A stretch of 64,000 nucleotides of DNA from Eubacterium sp. AF36-5BH (GTDB taxonomy: Bacteria; Bacillota; Clostridia; Lachnospirales; Lachnospiraceae). The position numbers and the translations under genes are program-made. The DNA lies in the NCBI RefSeq assembly GCF_003460505.1, contig NZ_QTVG01000007.1, positions 150,716-214,715 of the forward strand, in the 5' to 3' direction. Under the pieces are notes generated by a model. That model was not told where the DNA came from. It searched no databases and worked only from the letters and a program-made list of their open reading frames with translations. Positions 26,814 through 35,934 of the stretch are shown here, piece by piece. Numbering within the stretch: position 1 is the stretch's first letter; the number at the start of each line of letters is the position of its first letter.

Positions 26814-27632
26814 CTACTTTCTTAATGTCTTTCCATATAAGGTAGCTCTTAAGCCGTTAGGAATAATACTTACAATACTTCTTGTTAATACACTTGTAAG
26901 GAAATTTCCCATAGATATGAATCCTATCTTTTTCAAATGTTTTCTGAATCTGTAAATATACCTTACATAAGAAACACCGCCACGTCTCTTGTACATTTCA
27001 CTGCCACCACGCATATACAGGAGATTTTCCTTAACATTATATCCTTTGTAGCCTTTGTTTAACATTGTACACCAAAGATTATAATCCTCGAAAAATCTAT
27101 AATCCTCATAAAAGCCGGCTTCTATTACTGCTGATTTTTTGTACATTACTGATGGATGATTAAAAGGACTTCTGTTTTTTGCAAACATAATTATTTCTTC
27201 ATTATTCTCAGGAACCACGCGCATGTTTCCGGTGTTACTAATATCTCCCACAAACTCAATTATGTTAGAGCCAACTATATCTGCATTTTTTTCCTTCATT
27301 GCCTTCATCTGCTTTTCAACTCTATCAGGCATACTTACATCATCGCTATCCATTCTAACGATTATCTCATTTTTACATTGTAATATTCCATTGTTAAGTG
27401 CCTTTGCCAACCCCATGTTATGCTCAAGCCTGTAAACATTGAATAAGCCTGAATAGGTTGTTACAAAATCTGCAATAACTTTATTCAGGCCTTCTGTAAG
27501 ATGGCCATCACATACAATTACAAAATCATTAGTTTTTACTGTCTGATTAAGAATGCTGGTAATGGCCTCCTTTAAATATTCAGGTTTTTCTTTTATATAA
27601 ACTGACATTAGCACTGAGTAATTCTCTGTCAT
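26814..27632 (-). CDS. Family 2 glycosyltransferase
   Basis: About 272 residues from ATG at 27632 (MTENYSVLMSVY), with AGGTGA 6 nt upstream; a GTG three codons earlier has no ribosome site. GT2 features: LMSVYIKEKPEYLKEAI at the start, LEHNMGLAKALNNGI near residue 73 and DXD-type VRMDSDDVSMPDR near 93. It lies between the initiating sugar transferase and the glycerophosphotransferases and probably adds the second or third linkage-unit sugar. The donor sugar is unknown. Confidence 0.87.
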   Translation of the reverse strand: MTENYSVLMSVYIKEKPEYLKEAITSILNQTVKTNDFVIVCDGHLTEGLNKVIADFVTTYSGLFNVYRLEHNMGLAKALNNGILQCKNEIIVRMDSDDVSMPDRVEKQMKAMKEKNADIVGSNIIEFVGDISNTGNMRVVPENNEEIIMFAKNRSPFNHPSVMYKKSAVIEAGFYEDYRFFEDYNLWCTMLNKGYKGYNVKENLLYMRGGSEMYKRRGGVSYVRYIYRFRKHLKKIGFISMGNFLTSVLTRSIVSIIPNGLRATLYGKTLRK

Positions 27633-27641
27633 ATAAATCAC

Positions 27642-29003
27642 CTATTTCTTATCTATAATTGCTGTCTTCTGATTTTTGTCCACGCCTTCAGTATTATCCT
27701 TCATGAACATAATCTTAAAGGTCATTAATATTAACTGAATATCAGTCCAAATCTTATAATGCTGAATATAATACATATCCAACTTCAATTTATCATAAGG
27801 TGTTGTGTTATATTTTCCGTATACCTGAGCATATCCTGTAAGCCCTGCTTTTACCTTTAATCTGAAACAAAATTCAGGAATTGTTTCCTCGTACTGTTTT
27901 GCTATTTCAGGTCGTTCAGGTCTTGGACCTACAACTGACATCTTACCTGAAAGGATATTAAACACCTGTGGTAATTCATCAAGATGTGTTGCTCTTAATA
28001 TTTTTCCCACCTTAGTAACTCTGTCATCATCTTTGGCTGCTAAACGTGCGCCGTCTTTTTCGCAGTCAACTTTCATGCTTCTGAACTTTAATATTTTAAA
28101 AACTTTTCCATTAACCGTAAGTCTTGGCTGTGTGTAGAAAACCGGTCCTCTGTCCCAAATCAAATCGCATACTGCAACAATCACAGTAATAATAACTGTT
28201 GGTATACATAAGATTAAGGCAATGACAATATCAATAATTCTCTTCACAAAAGCCTGTTCCCACTTAAGTCCTCTTATCTTAGTTACCAATAATGGCGAGT
28301 CAAATAAATTATTCTGTTCTGCACCAATGATAATAATATCTGATAACTTCGGTGTAATATATGCTCTCTTATCATACATATAACAAAGTTTGATAAATGA
28401 GTTTCTTGTTCCACTTGGTATGTCACAAAGCAATACTGCTGAATGTCCCAAAATGGCTTCTTTTATTTTTGAAAAATCTTCATCACAATGAATTGACTCT
28501 TTAATGTGATATTTATCTTCTCTTATTTTGATTTTCTTTACTAAATTATCCGGATCCCTATCACTATATATTAATAACATGTCTTTTGGTGGATATAACC
28601 ATTTGTAAACCAACATGGCTATTGCCGCCCAAATGAGACAACATAAAATATTATCAAAGCTCATCCCGATAATAGGTGCCGGATTTACTAATTTAAGACT
28701 TAACATGGAAATCTGCAAATACATTATTACATTAGTAAATAACAATGCAAGTAATTGCGAGAATACCAAATCCGAATACTTAAGTCTTCCTAACTTAAAT
28801 GCTCCGTACACCTGACAGAACACTGTAAACAATAAAGCATATACAAACAACAGCACCATATGACCTTTAAAGAAAAAGCCTCTGTCCATTCCACCGCTGT
28901 AATGATTATCCCAACAATACCAGAATACTATTGTCTGTACAGTTATTACTGTTGCAAGCAACAATAATACTATTATTCTTCTAAACGCTCTTGACTGTTT
29001 CAT
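27642..29003 (-). CDS. Undecaprenyl-phosphate sugar-1-phosphate transferase (polymer-initiating enzyme)
   Basis: 453 residues. The N-terminal half has about four to five membrane segments (residues 10-130) and a soluble loop. The C-terminal bacterial sugar transferase domain has KFRSMKVDCEKDGARLAA, THLDELPQVFNILSGKMS, VVGPRPERPE and KAGLTGYAQVYGKYNTT. It transfers a sugar-1-phosphate to undecaprenyl phosphate and so starts the polymer. It is the first gene of the operon, just behind a strong promoter. This differs from TagO-initiated teichoic acid, so the polymer may be a capsule-like, glycerol-phosphate-modified polysaccharide. Confidence 0.9.
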   Translation of the reverse strand: MKQSRAFRRIIVLLLLATVITVQTIVFWYCWDNHYSGGMDRGFFFKGHMVLLFVYALLFTVFCQVYGAFKLGRLKYSDLVFSQLLALLFTNVIMYLQISMLSLKLVNPAPIIGMSFDNILCCLIWAAIAMLVYKWLYPPKDMLLIYSDRDPDNLVKKIKIREDKYHIKESIHCDEDFSKIKEAILGHSAVLLCDIPSGTRNSFIKLCYMYDKRAYITPKLSDIIIIGAEQNNLFDSPLLVTKIRGLKWEQAFVKRIIDIVIALILCIPTVIITVIVAVCDLIWDRGPVFYTQPRLTVNGKVFKILKFRSMKVDCEKDGARLAAKDDDRVTKVGKILRATHLDELPQVFNILSGKMSVVGPRPERPEIAKQYEETIPEFCFRLKVKAGLTGYAQVYGKYNTTPYDKLKLDMYYIQHYKIWTDIQLILMTFKIMFMKDNTEGVDKNQKTAIIDKK

Positions 29004-29021
29004 TTTTTCTCCTACAACATA

Positions 29022-29060
29022 AGCTGGCTTGCATCAGTTTCAAAGTCCGCAACGCCAGCT
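29022..29060 (-). promoter_or_regulatory. Hairpin in the leader of the polymer operon
   Basis: AGCTGGC and TTGC pair with GCAA and GCCAGCT, with single-base bulges, between the promoter and the first gene. No T-run follows, so it may stabilise or control the leader RNA. Confidence 0.4.
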
Positions 29061-29074
29061 CATAATATTCTATA

Positions 29075-29103
29075 ATTTTACCAAAGCCACTATTATTTGT
29101 CAA
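29075..29103 (-). promoter_or_regulatory. Promoter of the minus-strand polymer operon
   Basis: On the minus strand TTGACA (29098-29103) and TAAAAT (29075-29080) are separated by 17 bp, about 70 bp before the sugar-phosphate transferase start. Six genes down to 21804 follow with tiny gaps or overlaps and no terminator between them. Confidence 0.8.
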
Positions 29104-29143
29104 TTTTACCACCCTGACCGTATAATAGGTAGACTGTTATACT

Positions 29144-29171
29144 TTGTTTTTTTATAAATATGTAGTATAAT
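29144..29171 (+). promoter_or_regulatory. Possible promoter of the LCP-murG pair
   Basis: TTGTTT and TATAAT are 16 bp apart. The -35 is weak and the leader would be about 250 nt, containing a hairpin AATCACTT/AAGTGATT near 29343-29368. The 29,171-29,424 gap holds no gene. Confidence 0.4.
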
Positions 29172-29424
29172 TAGACCGAATTTTGCGAACTGTCAGGAAC
29201 AATTTTTGATAGTTTTTCAACGCATTTTAATTTGAATGAAATATTAATGAATATACTTGAATGAATTATTTATATTTTGCTCAATAAATATGCATTTTAT
29301 TTCGTATAACAGATACAAACAATTATATGGCTAAAGTTTTTTAATCACTTCTTCAAATAAAGTGATTATTTAGCTTTTACTAAAAATTAAAATGTTACTC
29401 TATAAAAGAATTTAGGAGGTACTT

Positions 29425-30825
29425 ATGAGTAAAAAACAAAATTCATCAGATACAAAAGCCGGCTATTACGGATATAGCTCTGAAACAACATCAGCAGAAA
29501 ATCATGCCAAATCAAACTCCGGTAGTAAAAAGAGTGTAAAGGCTAAAGATCCAACTAAAGGTTCAAAGGCAGGAAAAATCGTCGGGATTGTTCTAGTGCT
29601 AATTCAGCTTGCATTGTCAATTACTGATGTTTATTTATTCCTTACTAAAGACTTTGCTTTTATCACACCTACAATAGTTGGTGTAACAATACTTATTCTT
29701 CTTGTACTTTTAGGCTTAGTTTTCTTCTTATTACAGAAGTCTAAAAACGCTCAAACATTTGGGAAGATTATTTCAGTTATTGTAATTATTTTATTGGCAC
29801 TTGCATGCTTTTTCCTTTTCCGTGATTTTTCTAAATTCACTAACGGTAAAAAGCTAGATAATAAACCATTTGTAGTTTTCGTTTCTGCAAATGATACTTT
29901 TGGAGAATTTAACAGGAAGTCATTAGGACGTTCTGATACAAATATTTTAGCAGTTGTAAATCCAAAAACTCACAACGTTTTAATGGTTTCAACTCCTAGA
30001 GATTATTATGTAGAAGTAAAGGCAAAATGCGTTGCCCCTGATTCATACGACAAATTAACACACGTTGGTTTATATGGAAAAGGCACGGCTAAGAAAGCAG
30101 ACGGAACTGCTGCTACTGTTAGTGACTGGCAATGGGCAAGTGAGGTTTCATGGAATCCAGGCAATAAAGCTTTAATGGACACATTAAAATCTTTATATGG
30201 ATTCAAAATTTCAAGCAGCCGTTATCATTATGTAAAGCTTAACTTTACAGGTTTTGCCAAACTTATTGATGCCATGGGTGGCATTACTGTTAAGGTTGAT
30301 AAACCTTTCAGTACAACAACTTATGCTTCATACGGTGATACTGAAACAAAAGAACGTAAGAAATACACATACACTAAAGGTAACATGAAAATGGATGGTG
30401 CCACAGCCCTTACTTATGCAAGAGAGCGTCATTCATTCGGCAATGGTGATATGCAAAGAAACAAAAATCAGGTTAAGGTTCTTAAAGCCATTGAGAAAAA
30501 GGCATTAAGCGGCACAACATTGCTTCATTATAATAGTATTTTAGATGCTATCGAAAACAGTTTTACAACTGACATGGATATTTCATCATCAATTAATTTA
30601 TTAAAAGATGGTGGTTCTGACGGTTGGAACATTATGTCATTTGGTGTAATCGGTACTCCTTCAAAAGACTTATGTACTTATACAGGAACATATCTTGCAA
30701 CTGTTTTACAGGATAAAGATTCTGTGGCAAGAGCTACTGATTTAATGAACATGACTTTAAATGGAAAAACTACACAGGAAATCAAAAAACAAATTAAAAA
30801 ATATAATAAAGAACAAGGAAACTAG
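29425..30825 (+). CDS. LCP (LytR-CpsA-Psr) family cell-wall polymer ligase
   Basis: 466 residues. The first 50 are polar and Ser/Lys-rich, then come about three membrane segments (residues 52-130). The LCP domain follows, with RSDTNILAVVNPKTHNVL, STPRDYYVEV and ALTYARERHSFGNGDMQRN, the last holding the conserved arginines and aspartate that bind the lipid pyrophosphate. LCP enzymes move undecaprenyl-linked polymers onto peptidoglycan. It is divergent from the polymer operon and probably attaches its product. The start follows AGGAGG. Confidence 0.92.
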   Translation: MSKKQNSSDTKAGYYGYSSETTSAENHAKSNSGSKKSVKAKDPTKGSKAGKIVGIVLVLIQLALSITDVYLFLTKDFAFITPTIVGVTILILLVLLGLVFFLLQKSKNAQTFGKIISVIVIILLALACFFLFRDFSKFTNGKKLDNKPFVVFVSANDTFGEFNRKSLGRSDTNILAVVNPKTHNVLMVSTPRDYYVEVKAKCVAPDSYDKLTHVGLYGKGTAKKADGTAATVSDWQWASEVSWNPGNKALMDTLKSLYGFKISSSRYHYVKLNFTGFAKLIDAMGGITVKVDKPFSTTTYASYGDTETKERKKYTYTKGNMKMDGATALTYARERHSFGNGDMQRNKNQVKVLKAIEKKALSGTTLLHYNSILDAIENSFTTDMDISSSINLLKDGGSDGWNIMSFGVIGTPSKDLCTYTGTYLATVLQDKDSVARATDLMNMTLNGKTTQEIKKQIKKYNKEQGN

Positions 30826-30834
30826 GTGAATACT

Positions 30835-31896
30835 ATGAAAAAGATTATTTTAACCGGTGGTGGAACAGCAGGACATGTTACACCAAACATTGCCCTTGTA
30901 CCTCAGCTTAAAGAGGCAGGCTTTGAAATTAAATATATTGGTTCTGAAGGTGGCATGGAAACTAAGTTAGTTGAAGATGCCGGCTTGGATTACCAGGGAA
31001 TTTCTTCAGGTAAACTTAGACGTTATTTTAGTTGGAAAAACTTTTCAGATCCATTTAGAGTTTTGAAAGGCTATTTTCAGGCAAAGAAAATTATCAGAAA
31101 ATTTAAACCTGATATTGTATTTTCAAAAGGGGGTTTTGTTACAGTTCCTGTAGTCTTTGCTGCAGCCAAATACAAAGTTCCTGTAATTATCCACGAATCA
31201 GATATGACACCGGGACTTGCAAATAAACTTGCCATAAAGAAGGCAACAAAAGTATGCCATAACTTTCCTGAAACTGCTAAGTATTTAGGCGAGAAAGCTG
31301 TTCACACAGGCTCACCTATAAGAGCAGAGTTATTTACAGGAAATAAAATCACAGCTCTTGACATGTGTGGTTTCACTGCAAACAAGCCTGTTATTATGGT
31401 AACAGGCGGTAGCCTTGGTGCCGAGAAGGTAAATAAACTTGTTAGAGCTGCTTTACCTGAACTTCTTAAAGATTTTCAGGTTGCACATCTTTGTGGAAAA
31501 GGCAAGGTAGATGAATCTCTTAATGGTACAGAAGGTTATGCTCAGTTTGAATATATCAGTGAAGAAATGAAAGATTTCTTTGCAATGGCAGACATAATTA
31601 TATCAAGAGCCGGTGCCAACAGCATTTGCGAGATTTCAGCATTAAACAAGCCAAATATTCTAATTCCACTTTCCGCTAATGCAAGTCGTGGTGACCAGAT
31701 ATTAAACGCAAACTCTTATAAGAAGCAGGGCTTCAGTGAAGTTCTAGATGAAGATGTAGCCACAAAAGATGATTTGATTTCAACAGTACATAAAGTCTTT
31801 GACAACAAGGACACATACATTGAAGCAATGTCAAAATCATCAGGTACAGGTGGTGTTGAAAAAATTGTTGGCTTAATAAAAGATTTGAGCAAATAA
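30835..31896 (+). CDS. murG: UDP-GlcNAc:lipid I N-acetylglucosaminyltransferase (MurG)
   Basis: About 353 residues from ATG at 30835 (MKKIILTGGGTAGHVTPN), with AGGTG just upstream; the GTG at 30826 is rejected. Motifs: GGGTAGHVTPN, HESDMTPGLANK near residue 125, MVTGGSLGAEKVN near 188 and SRAGANSICEI near 260. It makes lipid II from lipid I at the inner membrane face. Unusually it is outside a division/cell-wall cluster and directly follows the LCP gene, so both may share a transcript ending at the next terminator. Confidence 0.92.
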   Translation: MKKIILTGGGTAGHVTPNIALVPQLKEAGFEIKYIGSEGGMETKLVEDAGLDYQGISSGKLRRYFSWKNFSDPFRVLKGYFQAKKIIRKFKPDIVFSKGGFVTVPVVFAAAKYKVPVIIHESDMTPGLANKLAIKKATKVCHNFPETAKYLGEKAVHTGSPIRAELFTGNKITALDMCGFTANKPVIMVTGGSLGAEKVNKLVRAALPELLKDFQVAHLCGKGKVDESLNGTEGYAQFEYISEEMKDFFAMADIIISRAGANSICEISALNKPNILIPLSANASRGDQILNANSYKKQGFSEVLDEDVATKDDLISTVHKVFDNKDTYIEAMSKSSGTGGVEKIVGLIKDLSK

Positions 31897-31915
31897 AATA
31901 ATATAAATAAAATAT

Positions 31916-31982
31916 AAGCCCTATGTTAAAACTGATATGCATACAATAATTTAACTTCATATCAGAATATAACATAGGGCTT
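31916..31982. terminator. Bidirectional terminator between murG and the HIT gene
   Basis: AAGCCCTATGTT pairs with AACATAGGGCTT, with CTGATATG/CATATCAG inside. T-runs flank it on both strands, fitting convergent genes. Confidence 0.8.
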
Positions 31983-31994
31983 TTTTATTAATAA

Positions 31995-32408
31995 CTATTT
32001 CAATATTTCTTTAACCTTTGCGGCAATTTTTTCTAAACCTTCTGTGTCCTGTGTGCCAGGTGTCCACTTAATGTTTGCATCATCCTCATCATATCTTGGA
32101 ATAATGTGAATATGCAAGTGGAACACTGATTGACCTGCTACTTCTCCATTGTTCTGTAAGATATTGATACCCTTACAACCTGTTGCTTCTTTAAGGGCTG
32201 TTGCCACTTTCTTTGCAACAATGTGAGCATGTGCAAGTGTTTCATCATCAATCTCAAACACGTTTGCTGCATGTGTTTTTGGTAAAACCAAAGCATGTCC
32301 TAATGTTGCCGGACCTGCATCAAAAATCACCTTTACCTTGTCATCTTCATATAGCGCAGTGCTAGGAATTTCTCCTGCTGCTATTTTACAAAAAATACAA
32401 TCACTCAT
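31995..32408 (-). CDS. HIT family hydrolase
   Basis: About 137 residues from MSDCIFCKIAAGE, which follows TAGGAGGC; the longer frame adds 21 residues without a site. The histidine triad is HLHIHIIPR near residue 98, and the CIFC pair near residue 4 with a later His probably binds zinc. HIT proteins of this class hydrolyse nucleoside phosphoramidates or adenylylated lysine. Housekeeping. Confidence 0.92.
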   Translation of the reverse strand: MSDCIFCKIAAGEIPSTALYEDDKVKVIFDAGPATLGHALVLPKTHAANVFEIDDETLAHAHIVAKKVATALKEATGCKGINILQNNGEVAGQSVFHLHIHIIPRYDEDDANIKWTPGTQDTEGLEKIAAKVKEILK

Positions 32409-32483
32409 GTTATGCCTCCTAATCTTTTTTATAATTTTATCATATATAATTTGGGTGTCAAAAGCATCCAAATATTTTTTCTA

Positions 32484-33086
32484 CTACAAATTAAAATATC
32501 TGCCTCTGTCTTTAATGCGATATAGCAAAAATCCCATTGCCACACCAATTAATGCTCCGCCAAGATGCGCCATTACATCCACACCTTCTTCCATATTTCC
32601 AAATACCATCAAAACAAATAAAATAATAAGTCGTGGTGCAGACACCTGTCCCATTCTTTGTCTGTTTTTGAAAATCATAACAAGCATAACTCCGAATATT
32701 CCAAATATTGCGCCTGAAGCACCTACGCTAACAACAGCTTCTCCTAAACTCATTTCAATTAAAGCCGACAATACCGCGCCACCTATACCACTTACAAAAT
32801 AAGTAATCAGATACTTAATTGGTCCATATTCTTTTTCAATCTGATAGCCCAATATTCCAAGCATAAACATATTATTTGTTATGTGGTTGGCACCTGAATG
32901 TACAAACATATGGGTTATCAATCTGTACCACTGGCCATCTTCCAAAACAGCCGGCCAGTACATTGCGCCATGTTCATATAAAAACTGAGTATTTTCAGTG
33001 CTGCCTGTGAACTCCATTACTAGAAACACGGCAATATTTATAATTATCAAAATTGTTGTCACTATTGGTATGTTCTTCTTATTCAT
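32484..33086 (-). CDS. Rhomboid family intramembrane serine protease
   Basis: 200 residues with six membrane segments. Key elements: HSGANHITNNMFMLG (helix 2 His/Asn), the serine motif VGASGAIFGIFGVM near residue 123 and the catalytic His in DVMAHLGGALIGVAMG near residue 172. It cleaves membrane proteins within the bilayer. It follows a short gap after the DUF5662 gene and has no obvious partner. Confidence 0.9.
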   Translation of the reverse strand: MNKKNIPIVTTILIIINIAVFLVMEFTGSTENTQFLYEHGAMYWPAVLEDGQWYRLITHMFVHSGANHITNNMFMLGILGYQIEKEYGPIKYLITYFVSGIGGAVLSALIEMSLGEAVVSVGASGAIFGIFGVMLVMIFKNRQRMGQVSAPRLIILFVLMVFGNMEEGVDVMAHLGGALIGVAMGFLLYRIKDRGRYFNL

Positions 33087-33190
33087 AGTTTTATTTCCTT
33101 ATTTTTTCTTTGTTTACTTGATTTCTTACTTTTCCAGTGATCTATTTTCTTATATATTTTCTTACTTTCTCTGGCCTTTAATTTGCTTAT

Positions 33191-33772
33191 CTAATGTCCT
33201 GCTTTATTCTTTCCCTTAATTTTCTTTTCTTCTTTAAGTCTCTTTCTAATGTACTTAAATGCCTCGTCCTCACCGGCTTCTGCAGTCATAACAAGCAATT
33301 TTTCAATTTCATCCCTTGTTTTCAAATTAATGCTTCTGTGAGGTTTTCTTCTACTAAAATAGTCTAAGGGATCCGTCTGTTTATATTTCTTGCCATTGTA
33401 TATCTTGCTGGCAGCCAATCTGTCGCAATACATCTCAGCCACATAATTGTAAGGCATTTCCACTGGTTCATTTCTATGGGTTTCAATATTGTAATCCACC
33501 CAATATTCAAAGTGGTGACGATTACGTCCTTTGTGGTGCATCCAAGCCTTTGAATATCCAAAAACTTCCCTTTCGCCCTCGTTAGGACTTCTGTGTCCTG
33601 TATAAAACTTAACTCCCGGAATAAATTCTGTTGGCGTATATTTAGACAAGTCATGTCTAAGTCCCTGCCACAATATACCAGCTTTTTTACAATGTTTAAT
33701 TACCTGATGTCTGTGTCTTGTTATTGTAAAAAAATGACCTGTCAGCCTTTGAAAAAAGTTTCTTTTTTCCAT
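33191..33772 (-). CDS. DUF5662 family protein
   Basis: 193 residues. His-rich N-terminal half: RHRHQVIKHCKKAGIL, then the HD-like GLRHDLSKYTPTEF near residue 38 and AWMHHKGRNRHHFEYW near residue 75. The arrangement suggests a metal-binding fold related to HD hydrolases, but the function is unknown. The C-terminus is lysine-rich. Confidence 0.78.
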   Translation of the reverse strand: MEKRNFFQRLTGHFFTITRHRHQVIKHCKKAGILWQGLRHDLSKYTPTEFIPGVKFYTGHRSPNEGEREVFGYSKAWMHHKGRNRHHFEYWVDYNIETHRNEPVEMPYNYVAEMYCDRLAASKIYNGKKYKQTDPLDYFSRRKPHRSINLKTRDEIEKLLVMTAEAGEDEAFKYIRKRLKEEKKIKGKNKAGH

Positions 33773-33832
33773 TTTAATATCTCCATTTTTATTTTCTTTT
33801 AACTCTAACGAGTGTCCATATTGGAATATTAT

Positions 33833-34660
33833 TTATGATATCTCACCTATAATATAATCTACAAATAACTTAGCAATATCTATGTCACAAACGCTGTAAA
33901 GCATTCTTGCTCCCACTGCGTCCTCAATTTCATTAAACACAGCCTTTCCATTATGAAATGTAAAATCAATTCCACCATAATCAATTTTGAATTTGTTTAA
34001 AATCTGCTTAACCATAGCAATTTCATAATTATTTAAATTATATTCCCGGGCACTTCCACCAAGACTATAATTGCTCTTAAAGCTTTCTTTTGAAGTTCTT
34101 AAAACAGCCTTAACAATTTTGTTTCCTATAACATATACCCTAACATCTTTTCCAATGTCGGAGCAAAGTTTTTGGATAACATACTCGTCCTTTATCTTAG
34201 AAAGTGCCTGTTTCTTCTCATCTTCATTATGTACTAAAAACACCTGACTTCCACCATGTCCACAGCAACTTTTGATTACATAAGGATAAGTAAAATCCTG
34301 TATGCTTTCACGGCTACCAATTACTTCTCCCTGATAAATTATTGGTAGAAAAGGAACTATGCCTTCCAAATATTTGTAATTTTTGCCTTTGTTATTAGCA
34401 ATGTCTGTAACCATGCTGTTATTAAAAACTCTTATTTCTCTTTTCTCAAGAAGTTCTGCAATGTAGGAATTTCTGCTTCTGTTTATTGCAAAATCAATGT
34501 TTGCATTCTTTACAAACACCTCTGGTTTATCAATTTCTTCTAAAATAACCAGCTTAAGTTCAACATTATATTGGTCGAAATCTTCCTTAAGCATTCTGAT
34601 AAAACCTTTATTTTTTTCTGCATCTTCTCTTGAATAAATCACCCAGCCAATGTCGCTCAT
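33833..34660 (-). CDS. ATP-grasp ligase, RimK-like (second of a pair)
   Basis: 275 residues. ATP-grasp features: PYVIKSCCGHGGSQVFLV near residue 128 (ATP-binding Lys and Gly loop), YVIQKLCSDIGKDVRVYVIGN near 172, and the metal site around GGIDFTFHNGKAVFNEIED near 242. It resembles its neighbour at 34803-35684 in domain order and motifs. RimK relatives add amino acids to proteins or small molecules. The acceptor is unknown. It is probably co-transcribed with the upstream paralogue. Confidence 0.82.
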   Translation of the reverse strand: MSDIGWVIYSREDAEKNKGFIRMLKEDFDQYNVELKLVILEEIDKPEVFVKNANIDFAINRSRNSYIAELLEKREIRVFNNSMVTDIANNKGKNYKYLEGIVPFLPIIYQGEVIGSRESIQDFTYPYVIKSCCGHGGSQVFLVHNEDEKKQALSKIKDEYVIQKLCSDIGKDVRVYVIGNKIVKAVLRTSKESFKSNYSLGGSAREYNLNNYEIAMVKQILNKFKIDYGGIDFTFHNGKAVFNEIEDAVGARMLYSVCDIDIAKLFVDYIIGEIS

Positions 34661-34802
34661 TTTTTGGAATGTTTCCTCCTATATTAATCAACTAATTTTA
34701 AGTTTCTATTAATAAATTGAATCTTTTTCTTATTTACTTCAAATATAAATCTTGGCTTACTAATATGTATAGCATCAATTTTCCACTCATTTAATTTCAA
34801 TG

Positions 34803-35684
34803 CTAATCTTTAATACTTTTAACAATATAATCTAAAATACTCTCCGCTACATTCACGCCTGTGCAGTCATATATGTTTTTAAAGTGAGCATTGGAGTTCA
34901 CCTCGCAAAGAACCGGTTCTCCCTCTTTTCCAAACATGATATCCACACCTGCAAAATCTAAATTAAGTTCGCGGCATACATCTATAGCCATCTGTGCCTG
35001 CTCTTTAGTTGGTGTGTACTTTTTCATTTTACCACCGTTAGTTATGTTGGCGCGGAAATCATTTTCATTTACACGCTCCATTGCCGTAACAATTTCATCA
35101 CCTACAACGTGTATTCGAACATCTTTACCCTTAGAACTTTCGATGAACTCCTGCATGATAAACTCATGATGCCCTATTTCTTTTATTTTATCAACTGCTT
35201 CATAATAGCTATTTACCAAATATACCTGTTCACCAAAAGAACCTTTGTTCTCCTTAATCACCATAGGATAGCCAAGGCTTCCTTCAACCTGAAGTAAAAA
35301 AGTATAATCTTTATATTCCTTATCAAATGTCATTGGTGCAATAAAAGTTTTTGGCATTTTTATGTTTTTGTTTTTTAGGCGGATAAAAGTTAGCGCCTTG
35401 TCATCGCACGCCTCAATTCCATCTGCATTATTAAATACCCTAAAGCCTTCTCTCTCAAGCATTCTTGCCAAATTAACATCCTTATCCCAAAACAAAACAA
35501 ATTCCGGTCTTTCTCTCCAGTTTATATTTTCAGGATTTGCCGGAATAATTGAATCAAGCTGGTCATTAGGCAACTTTTTCAAATTAATGTTTCTTTCCTT
35601 TGCTGCTTCAATTAACCAACTATATATTTCTTCAAACTTTTCACTTTTCAAATATCCATTTACTACCAACCAAGCTGTCTTCAT
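34803..35684 (-). CDS. ATP-grasp ligase, RimK-like (first of a pair)
   Basis: 293 residues. Motifs: GYPMVIKENKGSFGEQVYLV near residue 135, EFIMQEFIESSKGKDVRIHV near 172 and LDFAGVDIMFGKEGEPVLC plus EVNSNAHFKNIYDCTG near 250 (magnesium-binding Glu/Asn). It probably forms peptide-like amide bonds using ATP. A 140-nt leader with two hairpins precedes it, suggesting control by RNA structure. The 140-bp gap to the next paralogue is AT-rich. Confidence 0.82.
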   Translation of the reverse strand: MKTAWLVVNGYLKSEKFEEIYSWLIEAAKERNINLKKLPNDQLDSIIPANPENINWRERPEFVLFWDKDVNLARMLEREGFRVFNNADGIEACDDKALTFIRLKNKNIKMPKTFIAPMTFDKEYKDYTFLLQVEGSLGYPMVIKENKGSFGEQVYLVNSYYEAVDKIKEIGHHEFIMQEFIESSKGKDVRIHVVGDEIVTAMERVNENDFRANITNGGKMKKYTPTKEQAQMAIDVCRELNLDFAGVDIMFGKEGEPVLCEVNSNAHFKNIYDCTGVNVAESILDYIVKSIKD

Positions 35685-35723
35685 ATTGCCCTCCTACATT
35701 TGTATTTTCCCTTTAACAGCAAA

Positions 35724-35808
35724 GAACGGTTAAGGCCCCCTTGCCATTAACCGTTCCGGACTGAAAAATATGTTAGTATACTTATGAGTCTTAGGAGAGA
35801 CTTATAAG
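35724..35808 (-). ncRNA. Structured leader of the ATP-grasp pair (candidate riboswitch or attenuator)
   Basis: Two hairpins lie between the promoter and the start codon. The promoter-proximal one is 35781-35808 (CTTATAAGTCT/AGACTCATAAG, 10 of 11 paired). The gene-proximal one is 35724-35756 (GAACGGTTAA/TTAACCGTTC perfect, plus an inner GGC/GCC). There is no T-run after the second, so control of translation or of RNA stability is more likely than simple termination. I do not recognise a known riboswitch class. Confidence 0.45.
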
Positions 35809-35827
35809 TAATAGGTACTACCCTTTA

Positions 35828-35855
35828 ATTATAACAAATTCTTATTTTTTATCAA
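35828..35855 (-). promoter_or_regulatory. Promoter of the ATP-grasp pair
   Basis: On the minus strand TTGATA (35850-35855) and TATAAT (35828-35833) are 16 bp apart, giving a leader of about 140 nt. Confidence 0.75.
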
Positions 35856-35874
35856 CATACTTTTGCTTTTTACC

Positions 35875-35903
35875 TTTAACTTATTGACCTTTTATGCTAA
35901 AAT
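35875..35903 (+). promoter_or_regulatory. Divergent promoter of the anchored extracytoplasmic protein gene
   Basis: TTTAAC and TAAAAT are 17 bp apart, with an extended -10 TGC just before TAAAAT. It lies about 30 bp before the gene. Confidence 0.55.
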
Positions 35904-35934
35904 TATGTAAAGATTAGCTTTAAGGAGGCGGCAA

